Shown: positions 18,184-27,799 of the stretch, in pieces
Layout: the number at the start of each line of letters is the position of its first letter
Position numbering within the stretch: the first letter of the stretch is position 1
NCBI RefSeq assembly: GCF_001642025.1
Contig: NZ_LWHO01000001.1
Span: 156,563-220,562, forward strand
Direction of reading: 5' to 3'
DNA from: Cutibacterium namnetense
Lineage (GTDB): Bacteria > Actinomycetota > Actinomycetes > Propionibacteriales > Propionibacteriaceae
DNA: 64,000 bases
Position numbers and translations under genes: made by a program
Notes under the pieces: generated by a model
What the model saw: only the letters and a program-made list of their open reading frames with translations
Told to the model about the DNA's origin: nothing
The model's database searches: none

Positions 18184-21100
18184 CAGATCAGCCCCAGCCC
18201 GGTCAGGTCGAGCCCACCGGCGAGGGACTGTGGAGGCGCACCCACCCGAGTGTCCGGGTCGGCGCGGGGGTCGTCAGAGACCTCTTCGATGGTGCCTTCG
18301 ATGTCGGCGTAGGTGTTCTCCAGTTCCCCGACGGTGTTCGGATTGGCCTCCCAAACGTGGCGCTGGGCGGCGTCGAGTAGTTTGTCGACGATGTTGTGCA
18401 GGGCGTGCGGGTTGACTTGCCGGAACCATTCCTGCATCGCCGGGTCGAGGGCGTAACGACGCGCCACGGCTTCCCACAGACCGTCGTCGACGACGTCGGC
18501 GGTGGCGTCCCACCCGATGAGGATGTCGAGCACCTTGGACAGATCACCGGCCCCCTTGTATCCGTGCCGCTGCAACCCCTCGATCCACGACGGGTTGAGG
18601 ATTCGCGAACGCAGGATGAGGCGAGCTTCCTCCGTGGTGGTGCGCGTGGCGATGCGGGCCGGATCCGAAGAGTCCCCCACCAGCGACATTGGTGCCTCTC
18701 CCCGTACCGTCGTCGCAGCAGCGATGAGCCCGCCGTAGTAGTTGTAGAAGTCGGTGCAGCTGAGCATGTCGTACTCGCGGGTGTCCTCATTCTTGACGGT
18801 GACATCCATGCGCTTCAGGCTCGCAGTGAACCTTTCGGTCTCCACGTCCCCGAACACCCCCTCACCGTAAGCGTGGGAGGAGGCGGCGATGTAGGCCCTA
18901 CCTAGGTCAGTCTTGTCCTGCCACGCTTTGGTTTCGATGAGTTCTTCCACCCCGGCACCGTATCCGCCAGGCGGGCATCCAAAGACCCGGAGGGTGGCCT
19001 TGCGACGAGCTTGCTCGACGTCAACACCCTGGGCGATCAGCTCGGTGACGTCGGCCTCGACATGCGTGCGCAGCATGTTGTCGTCGTCAGGTTCTGGGAG
19101 GGTCGCGACCATCCGCACCGCCCGGTCGACCATCTCGACGAGATTGGGGAAGGCATCGCGGAACAAGCCGGAGATGCGCGCAGAGACGTCGATACGGGGA
19201 CGCCCCAGTTCGGAGGGTTCGATGATCTGCAACCCGCTGACGAGCCCGGAAGTCTCCCAGACTGGACGCACCCCCATGAGATACAGGATTTCGGCGATGT
19301 CGGCCCCGCCGCTACGCATGTTCGGGGTACCCCAAACCACCACCCCGACGGTGCGCGGCCACGGCTGGTCAGGGTGGGTTTGGGCATACTCGCGCAGGAG
19401 TTGATCGGCCAATTCGATCCCTTCACGCCATCCTGTCGGGGTGGGCATGGTTTGGGGGTCCAGGGAGAAGAAATTGCGTCCGCTCGGCAAGATGTGGGCG
19501 TTACCGCGGCTGGGCGCTCCCGATGGTCCGGGGGCCACGAACCCGCCGTCGAGAGCCGTCATGATGGCGTCGATCTCGTTGCTGGTGGCGTCTAGCCGTG
19601 GCATGAGGTCAGTAAGCACCCAGGTGAGCGTCTCGATGACGTCGCCGCGTTCGGCACCGAGCTGTTGGCGGCACAACTGGGCGGCCAAATCGTGCGCTCC
19701 GGTACCGTCAGAGCACCTGTTGTGGTGGTGGGCGACAACAGGGGTGAGCAGCTCCACGCAGCGGCGGTGCGCCTCGGCCATGAGCTGCCGGCCGGTCAGG
19801 CCATCGGGCAGGTCGGCGATGACGGGCACCGGCTCACCGGCTTTGGCACTGACCTCGTCGAGGCTGGTTCCCCAGGCATCCAGCACGGCTTCGCGCAGGG
19901 ACGGTATCGGCCCGTTAGGCTGACGGGTGAGTTGGGCCACGTACTCCACTTCGGCGGCGATCGGGTTGTCGAGGTCGGCGACGACCCTGCCCAGCACGTG
20001 CAGACCATCGGCGATCTCGCGGTCCTGCAAGTCGAGCAGATGGTGGTGGACCCTGTCGAGCACCTCGACGGGATCGGCGTCGACGTCGGCACTTGTCAAA
20101 CCCAGATCGGTGTCTAGACCAGCCTCGACGACCGCCTTCCATACCTGCTTCGCGACGGTTCTGGCCCGCTGGGGACTTTGCGACTGTGCCCCGGCGTGTT
20201 CACGCAGGATGCGGTCGATCTCGGCAGTGGAGTCGTACAACCCGGCCTGACGCATCGGTGGGGTGAGGTGGTCGACGAGGGCTGCGGCACTGCGCCGTTT
20301 AGCCTGGGTGCCCTCCCCAGGGTTGTTGATGAGGTATGGGTAGATGTTGACCATCCGGTCCAAGGCGAGCTCGGGGTAGCACTCCTCGGACAGGCCTAGC
20401 CCCTTGCCCGGCAGCCACTCCAGGCTCCCGTGGGTGCCGACGTGGATGACGGCGTCGGCCTTGAAGACGTCACGGATCCAACGGTAGTGGGCTAGGTAGT
20501 GGTGGGGAGGGGGAAGGAGGGGGTCGTGGAGGTCGGAATCGGTGACGGCCTCGAAATATCCTCGCGGGGGCTGGATCGTCAGCAGCACGTTGCCGTCGAG
20601 GTGCCCGGCGAAGGAAAACTCGTCGTTGTGGACGAACAGGGTGCCCGGATGCGGGCCCCAGGCGCGGTCCATCGACTCGCGCACCGTCGGTGGCAGGGCC
20701 CGGTACCACGGGCGGGAGGTTGCTAGGTCGGCGTGGGCCTCGGCGCGCTGATGCATTTGCTCGGGGGTGAGCCAGCGCTGGTCGCACGTCAGAGACGACA
20801 ACAACGCCTGGGCGATGTCGTCGGCCGACTCGAACTGGTCGGGGACGTCGTAGCCCTCCTCGGCCATCCGGATGAGCAGCTGGCGTGCCGACTCGAAGGT
20901 GTCCAGTCCGCTGGCACAGCCGATCCGGTCGTTGCGCGGCGGATGGTGGTGGAAAACTATCGCCACTTTGCGTTGACTGGCCGGAGTGCGAGCCAGCCGG
21001 GCCCACGAAAGGGCCAACTGGGCCATCGCCTCGGGACGACCAGGGACGGGGACCAAGTGTGGCACGACGGCTCCGGTGAGGTCGTCGACCTTGTCAATCT

Positions 21101-22088
21101 CTCGGGTGGCCAGGAACTTGGTAATAAGGGCACCATCGAACTCCGGTTGAGCGGCCTGGGTGGCAACGTCCATCGCCCCCATCCCCTGGGCCTCCCATGC
21201 CGCATGCGGAGCATAAGAAGTGAGGGCATGCAACACGCTTACCCCGAGCTTCGGGTAGGCGTCGGCATTGGCAGGCACACCGACCGTCATGGACATGCCG
21301 TGGACGTCAATAAGAGTGTCGATGACGCGGTTGCCGTTCTCGTCGTACAGCAAGGTCTCCAGAGTTTGGGCCATGCCGAGATTGCCGCGGCGAGCGTCAG
21401 GCAGGCGCAGACAAAAGAAGGGCACGGTGTTGGCATCGAGGGCTTCAACCGCCTCAACGAGAGCCTCAATATGCGCGGTGTTGTGCTCCAACCAGTAGCT
21501 ACGCGGAAAGGTGATCCCAACGGTGGGCCGATCGGGGTCTAGGTGGCACCGGTACTCAGCGAGGTTGGTGAACAGGCCGTAACGAGGATGCCAGATCCCC
21601 TCGGTGGGGGCGGGGATGACGTCGGGGATGGGGGCTGATCCTCCGTTCACCCGGTCGATGAGGACCCGCAGCGCTGCTTCGACATTGTCCGGGCCGCCCA
21701 TCTCCAGCAGCCCGACGAGACCCCTCCAGGTGCCGTCGTCGAGTCCGCTGGCCCAGTCCTGGGCGGCCAGGAGCCCGTCGTCATCACCAGAGGTGGGTTG
21801 GATGTGGATCCACGGCAGCGGCAGACCGGATTCGCGACGGGATCTCCACGCCTCAATCAGCGCGGGCCATGCCGGGCAGGAGGTGGTACCGCCGTGGAAA
21901 CTGAGCACCACGGCGTCACTGCGGGCGGCCGCCTGGGCGAAGGCGCGGGCCAGTTCCGGGTCGGTGACCTGCTCCTTAGTGCGGCCGAAGAGGGTGATAT
22001 CGAGACCGATGGTGCGTAGCCGGGACAAGGCTTGGCTGACGAGTGTGAGCTCGCCGCCGGTGGCAGAGAAGAAGCACAGGGTGGTCAT
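18183..22088 (-). CDS. cobN: CobN-type large chelatase subunit
   Basis: This is the porphyrin- or corrin-binding, metal-inserting subunit of an ATP-dependent chelatase. From the ATG at 22088 (MTTLCFFSATGG) it is 1301 residues, typical of CobN. Conserved blocks include TIQPPRGYFEA, VIHVGTHGSLEWLPGK, NNPGEG, GVVVWGTPNMRSGGAD, RIDVSARISGLFRDAFP, FGCPPGGYGAG and YDMLSCTDFYNYYGG. The frame is open 39 codons upstream, but TGGAG lies before the internal ATG, which also overlaps the radical SAM stop as ATGA. Position behind a cobalamin riboswitch supports cobalt insertion into a corrin precursor. Action on another tetrapyrrole cannot be excluded. Confidence 0.93.
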   Translation of the reverse strand: MTTLCFFSATGGELTLVSQALSRLRTIGLDITLFGRTKEQVTDPELARAFAQAAARSDAVVLSFHGGTTSCPAWPALIEAWRSRRESGLPLPWIHIQPTSGDDDGLLAAQDWASGLDDGTWRGLVGLLEMGGPDNVEAALRVLIDRVNGGSAPIPDVIPAPTEGIWHPRYGLFTNLAEYRCHLDPDRPTVGITFPRSYWLEHNTAHIEALVEAVEALDANTVPFFCLRLPDARRGNLGMAQTLETLLYDENGNRVIDTLIDVHGMSMTVGVPANADAYPKLGVSVLHALTSYAPHAAWEAQGMGAMDVATQAAQPEFDGALITKFLATREIDKVDDLTGAVVPHLVPVPGRPEAMAQLALSWARLARTPASQRKVAIVFHHHPPRNDRIGCASGLDTFESARQLLIRMAEEGYDVPDQFESADDIAQALLSSLTCDQRWLTPEQMHQRAEAHADLATSRPWYRALPPTVRESMDRAWGPHPGTLFVHNDEFSFAGHLDGNVLLTIQPPRGYFEAVTDSDLHDPLLPPPHHYLAHYRWIRDVFKADAVIHVGTHGSLEWLPGKGLGLSEECYPELALDRMVNIYPYLINNPGEGTQAKRRSAAALVDHLTPPMRQAGLYDSTAEIDRILREHAGAQSQSPQRARTVAKQVWKAVVEAGLDTDLGLTSADVDADPVEVLDRVHHHLLDLQDREIADGLHVLGRVVADLDNPIAAEVEYVAQLTRQPNGPIPSLREAVLDAWGTSLDEVSAKAGEPVPVIADLPDGLTGRQLMAEAHRRCVELLTPVVAHHHNRCSDGTGAHDLAAQLCRQQLGAERGDVIETLTWVLTDLMPRLDATSNEIDAIMTALDGGFVAPGPSGAPSRGNAHILPSGRNFFSLDPQTMPTPTGWREGIELADQLLREYAQTHPDQPWPRTVGVVVWGTPNMRSGGADIAEILYLMGVRPVWETSGLVSGLQIIEPSELGRPRIDVSARISGLFRDAFPNLVEMVDRAVRMVATLPEPDDDNMLRTHVEADVTELIAQGVDVEQARRKATLRVFGCPPGGYGAGVEELIETKAWQDKTDLGRAYIAASSHAYGEGVFGDVETERFTASLKRMDVTVKNEDTREYDMLSCTDFYNYYGGLIAAATTVRGEAPMSLVGDSSDPARIATRTTTEEARLILRSRILNPSWIEGLQRHGYKGAGDLSKVLDILIGWDATADVVDDGLWEAVARRYALDPAMQEWFRQVNPHALHNIVDKLLDAAQRHVWEANPNTVGELENTYADIEGTIEEVSDDPRADPDTRVGAPPQSLAGGLDLTGLGLI

Positions 22089-23179
22089 GATGCACACTCC
22101 AGACGGGCGAGGGTGCCGTCGACGAGGCAGGCTAGTGGGGTGCGGCGCTGTTCCGGGTCGGCCCAGGCGTTGGCCTCTACGCGGGATGGGCAGTCGCCGG
22201 GGCATCGCCCTGCTAGAGCACAGCTGTGGCAGGGCCCGTGCAAGGTGTGGCGATCCGGTGCGAAACGTCGCCGTAAGTTCTGCCAGTCGATGCTATGGAC
22301 GGTTCCCGCCCGGGACGCCACATCCCCGACGGCTTGGGAACAGGGGTAGATGCTGCCATCGGGGGCGACCGCCATCGATTCCCCGACCGCCGCATGACAG
22401 TAGGGTCGGTTCGTTACGGGAAGCAGGCTTCGGCCCGAAGGGTCGACGGTGCTTGTCGTAGGTATCGGGCCACTGCGGAGCGCAGTTCTGACGGTCTCTA
22501 ACTCTCGCCAGCGCAGGGGCGTGGCGCGCAGTGCGTTGATCTGTGCCAGGCTCCGGTAGAGCGTGGTGATTCCGTCGATGACGGCCTGGTCAGCGGGGAC
22601 GAGATCATCTCGCTCGGCTGCGTTCCCGATTGCCACAAGTGGGTCGAGCCCGAACCCGGTGATGTTGGGGAACCCCGCCAGCGTGAGGGCCAGCTCATCG
22701 AGGTGATCGACATTGCGGGCCGACAGCACCGTCGTTACCCGCACCGGAATGTCGGCTTGGGCGAGCGCGAATAGGCCGCGGAAGGTCTGCGCTGCTGATC
22801 CGCGCGTCGCCTCTTGCACGGCGGGTGGCCCGTCGATGCTCACCCCGACCCGGAGGCCGTAGCGTTTCAGCATGGCGATCATGTCGCCGTTGAGGCGGGC
22901 GCCATTGGTCTGGATGCCGCAGGTGACCGTTGCTCCCCTGATTGCCACAACCCGTCGGGCGACGTGCTCGACGACAGAGGGCACCAGGGTCGGCTCACCA
23001 CCGGCCAGTTGGACGTGGGCAGGCCGTCCGGTGGCTCGTGCACCTTCCTCGACGAGGTCCAAGGCGGCGTCTGCCACTTCGATGGGCATCCGGGCGCCTC
23101 GACGGTCGCGGCGGTAACAATAGGAACAGGCGAGGTCGCAGGCCGCGGTTGGCCACAGGACGAGGTAGCGCACGGTCAT
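22085..23179 (-). CDS. Radical SAM protein with SPASM-like cysteine cluster
   Basis: This 364-residue enzyme has the radical SAM cluster motif CDLACSYC (Cys14, Cys18, Cys21), a GGEPTL motif and a conserved SIDGPP segment. The C-terminal third is cysteine-rich (YCHAAV, IYPCSQ, GPCHSCALAGRCPGDCPS, LACLVD, LEC), as in SPASM/twitch domains that bind extra Fe-S clusters. Such enzymes modify peptides or proteins or act as sulfatase maturases. No small peptide gene is visible within the operon. It overlaps its neighbours on both sides (ATGA each), so it belongs functionally with the importer and chelatase. The substrate is unknown. Confidence 0.85.
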   Translation of the reverse strand: MTVRYLVLWPTAACDLACSYCYRRDRRGARMPIEVADAALDLVEEGARATGRPAHVQLAGGEPTLVPSVVEHVARRVVAIRGATVTCGIQTNGARLNGDMIAMLKRYGLRVGVSIDGPPAVQEATRGSAAQTFRGLFALAQADIPVRVTTVLSARNVDHLDELALTLAGFPNITGFGLDPLVAIGNAAERDDLVPADQAVIDGITTLYRSLAQINALRATPLRWRELETVRTALRSGPIPTTSTVDPSGRSLLPVTNRPYCHAAVGESMAVAPDGSIYPCSQAVGDVASRAGTVHSIDWQNLRRRFAPDRHTLHGPCHSCALAGRCPGDCPSRVEANAWADPEQRRTPLACLVDGTLARLECAS

Positions 23180-24174
23180 GGCCGGGTCTGCCCCTTCCGG
23201 AGAGCGATCAGGTGATCATGGAGTTGGGACAGGGTGAGCAGCACACGGTCGTTGACCGCCCAACCTTCGGCGGTGACGCTGATTGTCAGCACTTCCTCAC
23301 CTGGCTGCTCGACGACCCGATACCCGGATCGGTTCAGAACATGATGGGCAAGATCGGCGTCCACACCGTGCCCAACGACCCGTGCGACCGGACGCCCGGT
23401 ATCGGACTGCCAGAAGGTGAGAGTGTGAAGGTCAAAGGTGATTCCTTCGGTGCGGAAGGCCGATTCGAGTGCGCCGTTGCGGGCTAGATCCTCCGGCCCT
23501 CCGATCGTCACGTCCGTGTCGTGTCCGGCTACCCATAGGGTGTCGGCGTAACGCATCACCGGCTCGATGTCATGGCTGCACACCACTACGGCGATGTTCC
23601 GGTCCGTGCATACCCCGCGCAGCATGCCGAGTAGGGCGATCCGTCCTGGCGGATCGAGGAAGGAGGTTGGCTCGTCGAGCAGCAGTATGGACGGCTCCTG
23701 GGTCAGCGCTCGAGCGACCATCACCCGTTGGCGCTGACCGTCCGACAGCTCGCCGATGAAGGCGTCGGCTAGATCGGTCGCTCCGACGGCTGTCAAAGAG
23801 TCATCGATGACGGCGTGGTCGCGGGGCCTCAGACGTCCCCCGATGCCAGAGTGCGGGTGACGCCCTAGCGAAACAATGTCTCGACACGTGAGACGAGCTA
23901 CCGACACTTTATCAGTGAGGACGGTCGACAGGGTTTGGGCGATCTGACGGCGCGACATCCGTGACGTCGCTGTGCCGTTGAGCTCCACCTCGCCCCGTAG
24001 ACTCGGCTGCAATCCCGCCACCGAGCGCAGCAGGGTCGACTTGCCGGCACCGTTGGGGCCGACGAGCCCGACCATCTGTCCGGCCTCCACCGAGCCCGTC
24101 ACCCCAGACAGCACTGTGGTGGTGTGGTGGCCTGACCGGTATCCGACGTCCAGGCTCTTTACAGCGAGACCCAT
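23176..24174 (-). CDS. ABC importer ATPase, FecE/BtuD type
   Basis: This cytoplasmic ATPase of an iron-siderophore/cobalamin-type importer has Walker A GPNGAGKST, signature LSDGQ and Walker B ILLLDEPTSFLDP. The family is usually about 250-270 residues. This 332-residue protein has an extra C-terminal domain of about 80 residues after the ATPase fold (from about ITFDLHTLTF), of unknown role. The ATG at 24174 (MGLAVKSL) overlaps the permease stop as TGATG and fits better than an in-frame GTG at 24201. It pairs with the FecCD permease and the two lipoprotein binding proteins. Confidence 0.9.
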   Translation of the reverse strand: MGLAVKSLDVGYRSGHHTTTVLSGVTGSVEAGQMVGLVGPNGAGKSTLLRSVAGLQPSLRGEVELNGTATSRMSRRQIAQTLSTVLTDKVSVARLTCRDIVSLGRHPHSGIGGRLRPRDHAVIDDSLTAVGATDLADAFIGELSDGQRQRVMVARALTQEPSILLLDEPTSFLDPPGRIALLGMLRGVCTDRNIAVVVCSHDIEPVMRYADTLWVAGHDTDVTIGGPEDLARNGALESAFRTEGITFDLHTLTFWQSDTGRPVARVVGHGVDADLAHHVLNRSGYRVVEQPGEEVLTISVTAEGWAVNDRVLLTLSQLHDHLIALRKGQTRP

Positions 24175-25235
24175 CACGTCGCCTCCGCCTCCCGGTACCA
24201 ACGGATGAGGATGACCATGACGACCGGCGCGCCGAACACCGCATTGACCGCGTTGACGGGCAGCACATCGTCACCCGGCAGCTGGGCCAGAATGTCCGCC
24301 ACCAAGGCTAGTGAGCCGCCCGTAAGAATGCACCCGGGCAGCAGATAGCGGTGGTCGGCGGTGCCCAGCACGCCGCGCGTCAAGTGAGGTACCGCAATTC
24401 CAAGAAAGCTGATCGGCCCGCAGAAAGCGGTGGCCGCCCCGGCAAGGATGGCCGTGCTGGCGACCAGCAGGGAGCGCACCACCTTGAGGTTCATCCCCAT
24501 CGTCTGGGCGTACCGTTCCCCCAGTAGGAGGGCATTGAGGGGTTTGGCGAGCGGCAGACTGGCCCCGATCATGATCACCATAATCGGGACCATCACCTTG
24601 AGGTTATCCCAGGTCACGCCGTGGTAACTGCCAAACTGCCAGCGGGTGTATTGAGCAACGAGTTCTGGGCTGGCGCGCGACAGCAGTACCGTCACCCCCG
24701 ACGACACGAAATACCCGATCATGACACCGAGCAGCAACAGGATCGTTGAGGAGTGGATAAACCGTCCTGTCAGCATGACGATGCATAACACGACGGTCGC
24801 GCCTAGAGCAGCCGCAACCATGATCAACAGGTCCGAGCCGATGCCCAACCCAGAGGCGAAGGCGGCCGCCCCCATCGACGTGGAGGCGGACAACACCACC
24901 AGGGCGACGCCCAGACTGGCTCCTGAAGAGATACCAAGCACGTAGGGGTCAGCCAGTGGATTGCGAAATAAGGTTTGCATCTCCAGACCCGATATCCCCA
25001 ATGCTGCTCCGACGAGCAGCGCGGCGATGGTGCGGGGTTCGCGAACGTCGCTGACGATCGTCAAGGCGACCGGATCGACGTGGGTGCCGCCGGTGATGAT
25101 CGTCATGACGTCACCGATCGGGATGTTCACTGAGCCTAGGGCCAATCCGGCGAGGGCCACCAAGACGAAGATCACGGTGAGGATCACGAAACGGACGGGC
25201 AACGGTAGCCCTCGCCGTCGTCGCTGCGTCGTCAC
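24174..25235 (-). CDS. ABC importer permease, FecCD/BtuC family
   Basis: This 353-residue permease has about nine or ten transmembrane helices and the FecCD hallmarks DVREPRTIAALLVGAALGISG, NPLADPYVLGISSGASLG and GPISFLGIAVPHLTR. It should form a homodimer in the membrane with the downstream ATPase. The start is GTG at 25235, overlapping the lipoprotein stop as GTGA. No second permease is present, so the two binding proteins upstream probably share this one channel. Confidence 0.93.
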   Translation of the reverse strand: MTTQRRRRGLPLPVRFVILTVIFVLVALAGLALGSVNIPIGDVMTIITGGTHVDPVALTIVSDVREPRTIAALLVGAALGISGLEMQTLFRNPLADPYVLGISSGASLGVALVVLSASTSMGAAAFASGLGIGSDLLIMVAAALGATVVLCIVMLTGRFIHSSTILLLLGVMIGYFVSSGVTVLLSRASPELVAQYTRWQFGSYHGVTWDNLKVMVPIMVIMIGASLPLAKPLNALLLGERYAQTMGMNLKVVRSLLVASTAILAGAATAFCGPISFLGIAVPHLTRGVLGTADHRYLLPGCILTGGSLALVADILAQLPGDDVLPVNAVNAVFGAPVVMVILIRWYREAEAT

Positions 25236-26455
25236 TTGGCGGTGGCCTTTCGGTAGAAGGTGAACTGGTGGTCGGTGCTGAGTTCAGGGTGAAGGATCGC
25301 CGACAGGTCCGCCAGCACAAGGTCGGGCCGGACGACACCGGTCTGCCAGTAGTCGTTGCCGTGTCTCGGATCGGCGCGCAGGGTGGCGTCCCAGACATTG
25401 CCGGTATGCATCGCCTTGAGGGTCTTCATTCGCGGATCGGCCCTGATGATGTCGGGTATCGATGACTTTTCCGGTTCGTTGATCTGACCATCGATCCAGA
25501 AGTCGGCGTTGTGGGCTTTCTTAAGGATGGTCTCGGTGGTCATCTTCGACGAGGCCACCCCATGCACGTCTTTGAAGACGTACTCGCCGCCGGCATCGCG
25601 CAGGAACTGGATGGAATAGTTTTCGTCGGGCTTGATGTACCAGATGCCCTTGAACTGGTAGCCGTACAGCACGCTGGGCCGCGTTGTCACTGTGGCGGTG
25701 TGCTGAACAGTCTGGTGGTACTTCTTGGCGATCTCGTCGTATTTCTGGTTCGCGACGCGCTCGGCATTGACGAACAGTGAGTCGTACTTGATCCATTCGG
25801 CGCGTCCCAGTGGGGTGTTCTCAAGGAAATCGGGCTCGGCGACTACTGGTGTACCCATCTCCTTGACTTTGGCGAACTTGCTCGGGTCGTCGTGGCCGCT
25901 GACGATGAACAGGTCGGAGCGCAGTGAGGCAAGCTTCTCGGTGTTGATCTCGGTGGTGCCGTCCCCGGCGGCGAAATCCGCGACCTTGTGGGCCTTGAGA
26001 GCTTCGCGGGTCTTCGGGTCGCCAACCCTGTCCACATTGGCCATCCCAACCACGGTGTCCAGCTTGTTCATCATCTGGAACTTCAAGGGTTCGGTGGTTG
26101 ATCCGAGTGCAACCCGGGTAGTGGGGATGCTGATCCGCTGCGCCGTGGCGAGATCGCCGGTCAACGACGGCTTGGGGGCACCGCACTGCACCAGAACGTA
26201 CGTGGCCTTCCTTGGTGAGGTGTTTGACGGGTGCTTGATCGTCACCACCTTGTAGGACTTGTGATACGAAACCGTGATGCCGCGAGCGTCACTGAAAGTG
26301 GCCTTCTCGGGGAAGTAGTCCTTCTGCGGGTCGAAGTTCTTGATGCAGGACCGCCCAGACTGGGTCGAAGAGTCTGGGGACCCTGAGCACCCGGCGAGGG
26401 CCGCGAGAACCAGAGCGACGACTGTCAGACCCGCGATGGGATGATGGATGTGCAT
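25232..26455 (-). CDS. FecB/BtuF-like substrate-binding lipoprotein, second copy
   Basis: The 407-residue protein starts with a lipoprotein signal (hydrophobic residues 8-20, lipobox LAGC at about 20-23), so it should be anchored outside the membrane. The body resembles periplasmic binding proteins of the siderophore/cobalamin type, with two lobes joined by a long helix. It shares the block QCGAPKPSLTGDLA with the other binding protein, and the spacing of SYHKSYKV and ATRVALGST-like segments is similar. The two are paralogues. The ligand is not evident. The gap from the upstream paralogue is 36 bases. Confidence 0.85.
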   Translation of the reverse strand: MHIHHPIAGLTVVALVLAALAGCSGSPDSSTQSGRSCIKNFDPQKDYFPEKATFSDARGITVSYHKSYKVVTIKHPSNTSPRKATYVLVQCGAPKPSLTGDLATAQRISIPTTRVALGSTTEPLKFQMMNKLDTVVGMANVDRVGDPKTREALKAHKVADFAAGDGTTEINTEKLASLRSDLFIVSGHDDPSKFAKVKEMGTPVVAEPDFLENTPLGRAEWIKYDSLFVNAERVANQKYDEIAKKYHQTVQHTATVTTRPSVLYGYQFKGIWYIKPDENYSIQFLRDAGGEYVFKDVHGVASSKMTTETILKKAHNADFWIDGQINEPEKSSIPDIIRADPRMKTLKAMHTGNVWDATLRADPRHGNDYWQTGVVRPDLVLADLSAILHPELSTDHQFTFYRKATAK

Positions 26456-26491
26456 GCGTGCTCCAAAGGGAAGCCGTGGTGCGCGGCGGGA

Positions 26492-27754
26492 TCAGGCGAG
26501 CTTCTGGTAGTAGTACGGCGTGTACCCGGGCATGAGGTCGGGATGGAAGATGTACGTGAGGTCCTTGAGGACAATGTCGGGGTGAACGACTCCGGATTGC
26601 CAAAAGTCATTGCCGGTGTCGGGGGCGGTGCGCTTGGTCGGATTCCAAACCTTTCCCTTCTGGAAGGCCAGTAGGTTGCCGTAGCGTGGGTTTTGCTTCA
26701 GGGCGTCCGCCTTGGTTTTCCACGTCGTCATAGACATGTAGTTGCCGTTGAGCCAGAAGTCGGCCTTGGAGCCGTATTTGAAAACCACCTCCGAGTCGGT
26801 GGGAACGGCGCCGGTCTTCTTGACGGCCCCACCCATGACATCGGATGCCCCGGCGTCGGACATGAACCGGATCATGTAGGAATCGGTGCCAGGAACGTAC
26901 CACTGGCCTTTGGTCTCCTGGCCGACGAGGACGCTAGGCCTGGAGGTGCCACCCTTAGCCGTTTTCGCAACCTCGTCGTAGCGCTTGGTGATGTCGTCGA
27001 AAGCTTTGGCGCTCAGAGCCTCTTTGTTGAGCAGCACGCCGTAGGCCTTCATCCATTCGGCGCGGGCCAGCGGGTCGGACTCGAGGTAGTCGAGGTCCGG
27101 CATTACGGGGATGTTGGCAGACTGTACCTGTTTGAATCCCTCCACTGCGGCGCTGGCGGCGAGCACGATGTTGGGTTTAAGGGCGATGATCTTCTCCGGG
27201 TCGGTGTTCATCCCAGCCGCCCCGTAGCTGGCAACCTTACGGGCTTCCAAAGTATCGCGAGCCGGGCCGCGGTAGATCTGCTTGAGCTGGTTGACGCCGA
27301 CGATGGTGTCCAGGGAGTTGAGGGTTTGGAAGACCGGTATCTGGGTGGTCGAGGAGGCGGCGACCCGCTTGACCGGCACGTCGACGATCTGGGCCTTGGC
27401 AAGGTCGCCGGTCAACGACGGCTTGGGCGCGCCGCACTGCAGCAATACCAAGGTTTGCGCCATCTTGCCCTTCTTGCCGAAGGTCATCACCTTGTAGGAC
27501 TTGTGGTAGCTGATGCTGACCTCTTTGGCTCCGGTAAAGGTGACCTTGTCGGGGAAATAGTCCTTGTCCTTGTTGAAAGATCCTGCCGGGATGCACCCGG
27601 ACATATTGGCGCCGGTGCCAGACGATGAGGTCTTCGCCGACCCCTCCCCGGAAGTGGAGCCGGTACCGGAACAGCCGGCCAGAGCGAGGCTGGGGGCGAC
27701 GAGAAGGGTGATGAGGGCCGAGATCCTTCTCGACGCCGTCTTCGGAATGCTCAT
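26492..27754 (-). CDS. FecB/BtuF-like substrate-binding lipoprotein, first copy
   Basis: First gene of the B12-controlled operon. From the ATG at 27754, with AGGGAG eight bases upstream, it is 420 residues with a lipoprotein signal ending in LAGC followed by a Ser/Gly/Thr-rich linker. The body shows the binding-protein fold and repeats the QCGAPKPSLTGDLA block of its paralogue. The frame is open 12 codons further upstream, but those codons fall in the leader and lack a binding site. As first gene it is the direct target of the riboswitch, which should control access to this start. Confidence 0.87.
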   Translation of the reverse strand: MSIPKTASRRISALITLLVAPSLALAGCSGTGSTSGEGSAKTSSSGTGANMSGCIPAGSFNKDKDYFPDKVTFTGAKEVSISYHKSYKVMTFGKKGKMAQTLVLLQCGAPKPSLTGDLAKAQIVDVPVKRVAASSTTQIPVFQTLNSLDTIVGVNQLKQIYRGPARDTLEARKVASYGAAGMNTDPEKIIALKPNIVLAASAAVEGFKQVQSANIPVMPDLDYLESDPLARAEWMKAYGVLLNKEALSAKAFDDITKRYDEVAKTAKGGTSRPSVLVGQETKGQWYVPGTDSYMIRFMSDAGASDVMGGAVKKTGAVPTDSEVVFKYGSKADFWLNGNYMSMTTWKTKADALKQNPRYGNLLAFQKGKVWNPTKRTAPDTGNDFWQSGVVHPDIVLKDLTYIFHPDLMPGYTPYYYQKLA

Positions 27755-27799
27755 GCGGTTCTCCCTGCGGTCATGCCGCAGGACCAGCACACATTTGTG

